Shown here: positions 1 to 6,017 of the stretch, one piece after another
Layout: the number at the start of each line of letters is the position of its first letter
How positions within the stretch are numbered: the first letter of the stretch is position 1
Origin: Planctomycetaceae bacterium
GTDB lineage: Bacteria; Planctomycetota; Planctomycetia; Pirellulales; Thermoguttaceae
Reading direction: 5' to 3'
Length of the DNA stretch: 17,341 bases
Assembly (NCBI GenBank): GCA_031267635.1
Contig: JAIRYX010000073.1
Location: forward strand, 1 to 17,341
Notes under the pieces: generated by a model
The model's input: only the letters and a program-made list of their open reading frames with translations
Database searches by the model: none
What the model was told of the DNA's origin: nothing
Program-made: the position numbers and the translations under genes

Positions 1-167
1 ACGGGAATAGACAGACCGGCAACGGTAGGAGGAGAGTGTTGCCTCGCTTGTTTCAGCATTATAAAATAACGCTCCGCGCGGCGTAAATCGCCTAATTCTA
101 TTTGAAAACCATACCGGAAATAATAAAAAATGAACAAAAAAAAGGCAATACCCAAATAACTAAACAA
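1..167 (-). CDS. N-terminal part of an unidentified membrane-anchored protein (runs off the left edge)
   Basis: Reading the minus strand leftward, a frame stays open from about position 178 to the window edge with no stop. The likely start is TTG at 165-167, with a GGA-type ribosome binding site at 175-177, seven bases upstream; an in-frame ATG lies further in at 57-59. From the TTG the protein begins with a hydrophobic stretch rich in Phe, Leu, Ile and Tyr (about residues 2-18, a single membrane anchor or signal anchor). A basic and acidic cytoplasmic-type segment follows, including IELGDLRRAERYFIMLKQAR. The composition is protein-like and unlike random intergenic DNA. I do not recognise the family. 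The rest lies outside the window, so length and function cannot be given. Confidence 0.5.
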   Translation of the reverse strand, partial: MFSYLGIAFFLFIFYYFRYGFQIELGDLRRAERYFIMLKQARQHSPPTVAGLSIP

Positions 168-371
168 TAATTTTTCCGACTATACTACGCAATCGCTATA
201 TATTGCCAAAACTTGCGGGAATACTGTTGGAGAAAATACCCCAAAAAAACAAAATGGGAAACCCCAAATTTTCAAAAAATCAGCCAATCACGACCTTTTT
301 TTAACAATGTTATCTTCGCAAAACTCACGCCAGACAAAAAAAAATCCTTCACTTGAAACTGCTGGGGCGTG

Positions 372-455
372 TCCTAAAATCATCATAACATATCCTAAAA
401 CCTTTGGGACGTATCCAAAAATCGTCAAGACATGTCCTCAAGCGGTTACGCCGTC
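372..455 (+). repeat. Four degenerate 21-bp tandem units
   Basis: Units start at 372, 393, 414 and 435. The first three begin TCCTAAAA or TCCAAAA and end in ACATA, ACGTA and ACATG; the fourth is more diverged. Because 21 is a multiple of three, the plus frame reads as a seven-residue repeat (PKIIITY, PKTFGTY, PKIVKTC, PQAV...). There is no other evidence of coding. Confidence 0.5.
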
Positions 456-672
456 AATTCTCGATGAACCATCCTTGCGGGGACGATGGTGCGCGGCTTC
501 TAACCATTCGAGCGTCATGTCGTGTGCCGGCGACGTGAAAGCAATTTCCGGCATGTGTTGTGCCGACGTTGCGAGCCGTTGCTGTACCAAACGAGCCACG
601 ACAAAAAAACGACGAGATAACAAATATCCACGCTTAAAAACGCGCCGAAAACTCCGCCATACAACAGCAACA

Positions 673-706
673 TCAAAAAAATAAAGAAATGCCTGCGCAA
701 GCAGGA
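673..706 (-). terminator. Possible terminator of the RND pump gene
   Basis: On the minus strand, 60-70 bases past the pump stop codon, a 5-bp stem CCTGC/GCAGG (692-696 with 701-705) with a TTGC loop is followed by a T-rich run (about 673-690). The stem is short, so this is tentative. Confidence 0.35.
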
Positions 707-764
707 TTACGGCTATAGGGAAGGTACGCAAAAAATATATGCGCAAGCAGTAGTTCCAAGAGTT

Positions 765-3700
765 TCAATTCTCCCTCTTATCGATCTTGGGGGACATGTT
801 GAGTAACGTTTCTTCTCTTTCCTTCTCATGTTTTGCAGCGACCGGCGAATTGAAAACCATGTACAAAACCCGTAAAACAAGGAGCGACATAATCATTGCT
901 CCGATCACGCCGCCGATGACGACGGTTGCTAAAGGACGTTGGACTTCGGAACCGACGCCAACGCTTAATGCCATCGGCAGAAAACCAAGACTTGCCACCA
1001 GCGTTGTCATTAACACCGGACGCAGCCGCGTCATTGCCGCTTGCGTAACCGACTCTTCTAATGCCATTCCTTTTTCGCGGAGCTGCCGGATGTAGGAGAC
1101 GAGGATCATGTCGTCCAACACCGCCACGCCGGACATCGCAATAAACCCGACCGCCGCCGAAATCGAAAACGGCATGTCGCGCAGCCATAGCGCGACAATT
1201 CCGCCAACCCACGCAAACGGCAGTCCAGTGAAAACTCGCATCGCGTCAATCAAGTTATGATAAGTCAGATACAGCAATCCGAAAATCAGCAGTAGCGTCA
1301 ACGGCACAACAAGCATCAAACGTTTTTGCGCGCTTTCCATATTTTCAAATTGTCCGCCATATTCCACGCGATACCGCGCGGACGGCATCATCACTTGTTC
1401 CGCGATTTTCGTTTGCGCTTCTTTGACAAAGCTGCCGAGATCGCGTCCGCGTACATTCGCGGAAATCGTAATCCGCCGCAACCCCCATTCGCGGGAAATC
1501 GTGGACGGTCCTTCAATCACTTCGATTTTTGTCATGCGTCCTAGCGGAATTTGTTCGCCGGTAGGCAACAACATCGGCATTTCCGCGAGCATTTTCGGAT
1601 CGTCACGATATTTCTCCGGCAGACGGATAACCAACGGAAAACGCGGCTCGCCTTCAATAATTTCACCGACAGGTTTGCCGCCAATGGATTCGACAAGTTC
1701 CAACACTTCATTCGCCGGAACACCGTACCGCGCTAATTGCTCCTGACGTATCTGAATTTGCAGCATCGGTTGTCCCGTGATTTGTTCGACGGAAACGTCG
1801 GCTGCACCGGCGATTGTGTTTAAGATGCTCTCAATTTCTCCCGCTTTGGAAACGAGAATATCAAAATCGTCGCCGAACAGTTTCACCGCAACGTCGGCAC
1901 GAATTCCCGACGCTAATTCGTTAATTCTCATATCAATCGGTTGCGAATATCCAAGCCGTTGTCCTGGCAAATCGCGCAATGTTTTATCAATTGCCTCCGT
2001 CAATTCCGCCTGCGTTTTTGCTTTTGTCCATTGCTCGCGCGGTTTCAGCGACAAATAAATATCGGTCAACTCTAATCCCATCGGATCTGTGCTGACTTCC
2101 GCCGAACCGATTCGGCTCCAAACATCCTGAATCTCGTCGGGAAAATATTGGAGCAACGTCCGTTCCATTTCCGTGTTATAACGAATCGACTCGTTAATAT
2201 CCGTTCCGGCTGGACGGACAACGCCGACGACAATGGAACCTTCGGAAAGTTTCGGCAAAAATTCCGAACCGAGATGCGGAGCGATCATTCCAAACGCGAC
2301 AATCAACACGCATGCGGCAAAACCGAGAATCGCCAATTTGTGATGCAGTGCGAATTTTAAAACCGGATAATGAAGCAATTGAATGATTCGCATGAGTAGC
2401 GGCTCGCGTTCCGAGATTTTTCGCGGTAAAAAGAGACTTGCCAACACCGGCATCAGCGTCAGCGATAAAATCATCGAGCCAAGCAGCGCGAAAATGACGG
2501 TCAACACCATCGGACGAAACATTTTTCCTTCAACGCCTTCCAACGTTAGAATCGGCAAATAGACAATCATAATAATCAGTTCGCCGAACATTGTTGGTTT
2601 GCGGACTTCCACCGCGGCATCGCGGATAATTTCCAACCGAGATTGTCCGCCCGAATGTTCCGATAATTTTCTCGTGCAATTCTCAATCATCACAACAGAG
2701 CTGTCCACCACCATTCCGAAATCAATTGCGCCCAAGCTCAACAAACTGGCGGCGATTCCGAATTTATACATGCCGGTAAACGCAAAGAGCATCGAAAGCG
2801 GAATCACCAGCGCAACAATCAACGCCGCGCGAATATTCCCTAAAAATGCGAATAAAACCGCAATGACCAACAAACCGCCGTCGAAAAGGTTTTTTCGCAC
2901 CGTATCGATAACAAAATCGACAAGTTCCGTACGGTCATAAACTGTTTTAATCTGGATGTTGGCGGGAAGTCCCGATTCAACCGATTGAAGTTTTTGTTTC
3001 ATCGCCGCCGTCACTTTATGACTATTTTCTCCCATCAACATAAAACCGATCCCCATCACGACTTCGCCCTGACCGTTGGCAGTGACTGCGCCGCGGCGGA
3101 TTTCATGACCGATGATGACTTCGCCCACGTCGGAAACGCGAACAGGAACGCCGTTTTCTGCGGTAATAACAATTTGTTGGATTTGCTCGACATTTTTTGT
3201 CTGTCCGACGCCTTGCACGAAAAGCGTTCCGCCAGGTCGGTTGATATTTCCGCCGCCGCTGTTTTTATTATTATTTTCCACTGCATCGATGACTTGATCG
3301 TAAGTCAAATGATATTTTGATAATTTATCGGGATCAATATGAATTTGATATTGTTTGACGAAACCGCCCCAAGTATTGATTTCCGCAGTTCCCGGCACGG
3401 TGCGCATGACCGGTTTAATTTGCCAGTCGTGGACGGTGCGCTGTTCCGTCTCGTCGTTTACCTGACCAATCACGAGATAATTGAACACCTCGCCGAGTCC
3501 GGTGGCGACCGGTCCCATTTGCGGACGTTCAATACCGTCGGGAAGTTCGATGTTTCCGAGCCGTTCATTAAGAAGTTGTCTCGCAAAATAAATACTTACG
3601 CTGTCGTCAAAAACGGCGACCACTTGAGAAAATCCGAATTTTGAAACGCTTCGTAATTCCGTCAAACCTTGCAAACCGCTGATCGCTTGTTCGATGGGAA

Positions 3701-3905
3701 ATGTGATCTGACGTTCAATTTCTTCGGGACCAAACGCCGACGCAACTGTATTGATTTGAACTTGAATCGGCGTTGTGTCAGGAAAAGCGTCAATATCGAG
3801 CCGTTGCAGTGCAAAAAAACCAGACGCCGCCACCGCAAGAACGCCTAAAATTACGAGAAAACGATGATGTAATGAAAAATCAATAATTTTGTTGAGAAAG
3901 TCCAT
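765..3905 (-). CDS. czcA: CzcA-type heavy-metal efflux RND pump
   Basis: This is an inner-membrane, proton-driven RND pump of the heavy-metal efflux (HME) group, which exports divalent metal ions through a periplasmic adaptor and an outer-membrane channel. At 1046 residues it is full length. One membrane helix lies near residues 14-33, a cluster of helices at about 340-490, one at about 523-542, and the last five from about 862 to 1016, with two large periplasmic regions between. In the fourth helix DFG395-397, D401 and E408 reproduce the spacing of the proton-relay acids of CzcA (D402/D408/E415 in Cupriavidus). This argues for a divalent-metal (Zn/Co/Cd/Ni) rather than a Cu/Ag pump, though substrate cannot be fixed from sequence. 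A ribosome binding site AGGAA lies eight bases before the ATG. In helix 10 the usual LNG is LDD (D931, D932). No adaptor or outer-membrane gene accompanies it in this window. Confidence 0.95.
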   Translation of the reverse strand: MDFLNKIIDFSLHHRFLVILGVLAVAASGFFALQRLDIDAFPDTTPIQVQINTVASAFGPEEIERQITFPIEQAISGLQGLTELRSVSKFGFSQVVAVFDDSVSIYFARQLLNERLGNIELPDGIERPQMGPVATGLGEVFNYLVIGQVNDETEQRTVHDWQIKPVMRTVPGTAEINTWGGFVKQYQIHIDPDKLSKYHLTYDQVIDAVENNNKNSGGGNINRPGGTLFVQGVGQTKNVEQIQQIVITAENGVPVRVSDVGEVIIGHEIRRGAVTANGQGEVVMGIGFMLMGENSHKVTAAMKQKLQSVESGLPANIQIKTVYDRTELVDFVIDTVRKNLFDGGLLVIAVLFAFLGNIRAALIVALVIPLSMLFAFTGMYKFGIAASLLSLGAIDFGMVVDSSVVMIENCTRKLSEHSGGQSRLEIIRDAAVEVRKPTMFGELIIMIVYLPILTLEGVEGKMFRPMVLTVIFALLGSMILSLTLMPVLASLFLPRKISEREPLLMRIIQLLHYPVLKFALHHKLAILGFAACVLIVAFGMIAPHLGSEFLPKLSEGSIVVGVVRPAGTDINESIRYNTEMERTLLQYFPDEIQDVWSRIGSAEVSTDPMGLELTDIYLSLKPREQWTKAKTQAELTEAIDKTLRDLPGQRLGYSQPIDMRINELASGIRADVAVKLFGDDFDILVSKAGEIESILNTIAGAADVSVEQITGQPMLQIQIRQEQLARYGVPANEVLELVESIGGKPVGEIIEGEPRFPLVIRLPEKYRDDPKMLAEMPMLLPTGEQIPLGRMTKIEVIEGPSTISREWGLRRITISANVRGRDLGSFVKEAQTKIAEQVMMPSARYRVEYGGQFENMESAQKRLMLVVPLTLLLIFGLLYLTYHNLIDAMRVFTGLPFAWVGGIVALWLRDMPFSISAAVGFIAMSGVAVLDDMILVSYIRQLREKGMALEESVTQAAMTRLRPVLMTTLVASLGFLPMALSVGVGSEVQRPLATVVIGGVIGAMIMSLLVLRVLYMVFNSPVAAKHEKEREETLLNMSPKIDKREN

Positions 3906-4165
3906 GATAAAAATTCCTGATTAAGAACAATAATAAAAGCTGAACATGCAGTAAGCATAGTGAATGGAGAATAACCGAAAAATTTATACCATTGGAAAAT
4001 CATATTTTTCTTTCGGTCATTTTATTTCGTTACGTTTCCGAATTTTGCCCTACTTTTCACGGCGAGAAATCGCACTTTTATTTCGTCAATAAACTTCATG
4101 AATAATTAGAAGTTCCGCAACAGATAAATGGCAATTTCTTACCGTGGAAAGTGGTTTCATCTTAT

Positions 4166-4504
4166 TTAATGTTTTTCCGCAACGGGCGGTTTTTTACCGT
4201 GTTGCGCTTCATATTGCGCAACAAATTTTTCTTTACGCGACGGGTCGCAGAGAAAACATTGCGACTCGGGGCGGTTATGTTCTTCGCACCAATCGCCGTT
4301 CTTTTTGCATTCTTCGGCAACTTTTGGATTGCAAAGCGCACAAACGGCTTCCGAGACTTCGTGTTCAATACACCATCCCGCAACATCGTGAACGTTAGGA
4401 TTTACCGTACCAGACGTTTCCGGTGCGGAAGTATTCGTCTTGCTGCAGCCAGTAGCCATAGCCAGCAACACAAACAGGGAAAGAGTAAGCAAATTTTTCT
4501 TCAT
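4166..4504 (-). CDS. Small lipoprotein with two WCxEHxxxExxCxxC metal-binding-type motifs
   Basis: The 112-residue product starts MKKN, chosen because AAGGA lies eight bases upstream; a 15-residue longer frame has no such site. A lipoprotein signal peptide ends in the lipobox ATGC (Cys20), so the mature protein is probably lipid-anchored in the periplasm. After a Ser/Thr-rich linker come two copies of one motif: W44-C45-x-E47-H48...E52..C55-x2-C58 and W72-C73-x-E75-H76...E80..C83-x2-C86, each followed by an acidic or polar residue and proline. From memory, this motif occurs at the N-terminus of planctomycete CzcB/CusB-type adaptors. Here it is a free-standing protein 260 bases upstream of the CzcA-type pump and on the same strand. 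A role in binding metal and handing it to the pump is inferred. No adaptor hairpin or barrel domain is present. Confidence 0.8.
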   Translation of the reverse strand: MKKNLLTLSLFVLLAMATGCSKTNTSAPETSGTVNPNVHDVAGWCIEHEVSEAVCALCNPKVAEECKKNGDWCEEHNRPESQCFLCDPSRKEKFVAQYEAQHGKKPPVAEKH

Positions 4505-4990
4505 TTGTAAATTCCTTAATAGTAATTCAAACAGTAAATAAATTGACAAGCCGCAAAAATTTACAAAGTTTTACATTTTTATACCTGCAGATGGAACAGA
4601 TTTAAGCAGAGGGATTTTTAAAATATCTGCACGACACCGAACTAACCCAATAAGCTGAAATTTTAGAAATAACAACCCCGGAACGTAAACAATGGGAACG
4701 CCCCACTTACGTTTTGTACCGATGTTCCTCAATGTTCATCTTTACGGCAAGGAACAGTATAAACTGTGCAACCTGTTAATAAAAAATCATCGCTTCGTAT
4801 TTTTCAACGCCATCATTCTGTTTACAGTTTGATTAGTGAAAGTGAAACAACGGCATACAACAACCGCCGTGTCTTTGAATACTCACGGTAGTCGCTAATT
4901 TTTCACCGAAAATCATCTCTCATATTTCGGAAAAACACCAGCTACCGTAATTAAAAAAACGAACCAAACAGAAACAAAACAACGTTTCCG
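4505..4990. other. Gene-free gap inside the metal locus
   Basis: This gap of about 490 bases lies between the secreted Cys-rich gene and the lipoprotein gene. All frames are broken by stops. I looked for remains of CzcB or CzcC on the minus strand and saw none that I could support. On the minus strand, TTGTCA followed 17-19 bases later by an A/T-rich hexamer just before the lipoprotein gene could be a weak promoter. Confidence 0.4.
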
Positions 4991-5530
4991 TCAAATCAAG
5001 AGAACAGATTGAAACAGATGCAAACGTACCGGCAAAAGATACGTCGGCTTATTGATAGAAAATATTGTAAGATTCGACAGTTCCGGCGTTGGAAAAGAAA
5101 GAACAATCGACGAAACAACGTGTGCAAACAACCATATTTTATGCATTTGATTGTTTTCTTTTCCATTCAACACGTTATTTACCGACGCAAGGGAATCGAT
5201 TTTTACGCAAACGCACGATGCCCCAGAATTTTCGTCAGCGATGTTTTGAGTCGGGGTGAGAGCTTTTTGAATTGATACAGATACGTTTTCGATTTCAGTA
5301 TTTTTATGACGACACTCGCAAGCGATTTCATCAGAAATCAACGAATAACTTTGCAGGGTAAGGTCATTAACATTTTCCTTGAAAAACCGGCAATCCACAC
5401 AAATTCCATAACCATCCGGGCAAAAACAAAACGACAACTGCGGCGCAAGAAGAAACGGTGAAAGCATAACCAATAGCAATTGGCAAAGCATTCGTTTTCT
5501 TGTTGTCATTTGTGATAATCGCATGAGCAA
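4991..5530 (-). CDS. Putative secreted Cys-rich small protein of the metal locus
   Basis: This is a frame of up to 179 residues. A short basic N-terminus is followed by a strong hydrophobic signal sequence ending near LSFCFCPDG, so the product is probably exported. The mature part carries scattered cysteines: a CFC pair, CVDC, CEC and CVC. The C-terminal third is hydrophobic. The start is uncertain: TTG at 5530, ATG at 5524 and ATG at 5509 are all possible, and none has a clear ribosome binding site. It is the first of three minus-strand genes that lead to the RND pump, which suggests a metal-related role, but I do not recognise the family. The overlapping plus-strand frame (5009-5275) looks like a shadow because it lacks a signal sequence, motif or ribosome binding site. 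Confidence 0.5.
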   Translation of the reverse strand: MLMRLSQMTTRKRMLCQLLLVMLSPFLLAPQLSFCFCPDGYGICVDCRFFKENVNDLTLQSYSLISDEIACECRHKNTEIENVSVSIQKALTPTQNIADENSGASCVCVKIDSLASVNNVLNGKENNQMHKIWLFAHVVSSIVLSFPTPELSNLTIFSINKPTYLLPVRLHLFQSVLLI

Positions 5531-5825
5531 TTCGTGTTAATTTGACTATGGTAACAAAACAATACAAAAAATCATCGGAATTTACCAACATCAACTTCAA
5601 TTGTAATATGATATTTTCGGTTTGTCAATGGAAAAATTTACTACATGAGAAAATATGCGGCTTTTTACACCCGAAACAAAACAGCAATGCACAGCCCGCT
5701 ACTGTTGTGATTCAGTTTTTTTTCAACCGATCAGCCAATGTTTTATTTTTCTCCGGTTGGTAGCGGCGGGACAGCTTGAGCGGCTTTTCTCTGCGATTTG
5801 GATCCTCGAAAATTTCCGCACGCTC

Positions 5826-5855
5826 TTGACGCTCTGTTGATTATGAGTATATTAT
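5826..5855 (+). promoter_or_regulatory. Candidate sigma-70-type promoter of ppdK
   Basis: TTGACG (5826-5831) and TATTAT (5850-5855) are separated by 18 bases, and each matches five of six consensus positions. A transcript starting near 5862 would have a leader of about 155 bases before the ppdK ATG. Confidence 0.45.
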
Positions 5856-5862
5856 AACGTTT

Positions 5863-5887
5863 AATCGGTTTGTTTTATCAATCGGTT
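5863..5887 (+). promoter_or_regulatory. Paired AATCGGTT boxes, possible operator
   Basis: The octamer AATCGGTT occurs at 5863-5870 and 5880-5887, 17 bases apart, immediately downstream of the promoter candidate, where a bound protein could block transcription. The function is inferred only from position and repetition. Confidence 0.3.
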
Positions 5888-5937
5888 GATGGCTCTTGGT
5901 ATGGGACGGAAATTCTCCTGCGGGCGGTTTTGGTTCC

Positions 5938-5978
5938 TTTTCGTGTAGCATAAATCAAAGACATGCGGTACACGAAAA
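5938..5978 (+). promoter_or_regulatory. Strong hairpin in the ppdK 5' leader
   Basis: TTTTCGTGTA (5938-5947) pairs perfectly with TACACGAAAA (5969-5978). Inside it GCAT (5948-5951) pairs with ATGC (5963-5966) after a two-base bulge, leaving an 11-base loop. It ends 39 bases before the ATG. No T-run follows on the plus strand, so it is not a standard terminator. An RNA control element or a protein-binding palindrome is possible. Confidence 0.5.
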
Positions 5979-6017
5979 AAACAGTTCAACCTATAAAATC
6001 TAAAAAGGCAAAAAGTT

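Larger units (their letters stand above)
168..764. other. Gene-poor stretch downstream of the RND pump
   Basis: No convincing gene is seen. Positions 168-306 are AT-rich. A plus-strand open frame (307-684) has no ribosome binding site and no recognisable domain. On the minus strand two overlapping frames exist: 438-746 from TTG and 515-700 from TTG, the second with a hydrophobic N-terminus. The segment from about 440 to 640 in the 438-746 frame has a protein-like composition, so this could be debris of a small gene broken by a frameshift, but I cannot identify it. The 11-base word TGCGCAAGCAG occurs twice (694-704 and 740-750). Confidence 0.4.
5531..6017. other. Leader region of ppdK and divergent spacer
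   Basis: About 490 bases separate the secreted-protein gene (minus) from ppdK (plus). Up to about 5820 I see no gene. The ppdK-proximal 200 bases hold the promoter candidate, a paired octamer and a strong hairpin, listed separately. Confidence 0.5.

Noticed and set aside
179..209. TTGGCA and TATAGT as a promoter for the left-edge gene.
   Set aside because: The spacer is 19 bases and the implied transcript would start too close to the ribosome binding site to include it.
4600..4990. Possible remains of a transposase or adaptor gene in the metal-locus gap.
   Set aside because: Short protein-like words appear but are broken by stops, and I could not connect them to any family.
5695..5705. CCCGCTACTGT resembles a conserved block of cobalamin riboswitches.
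   Set aside because: The upstream GGGAA and GGTGAAAATCC-type blocks and the downstream GGAGACC-type block are missing, so a riboswitch is not supported.
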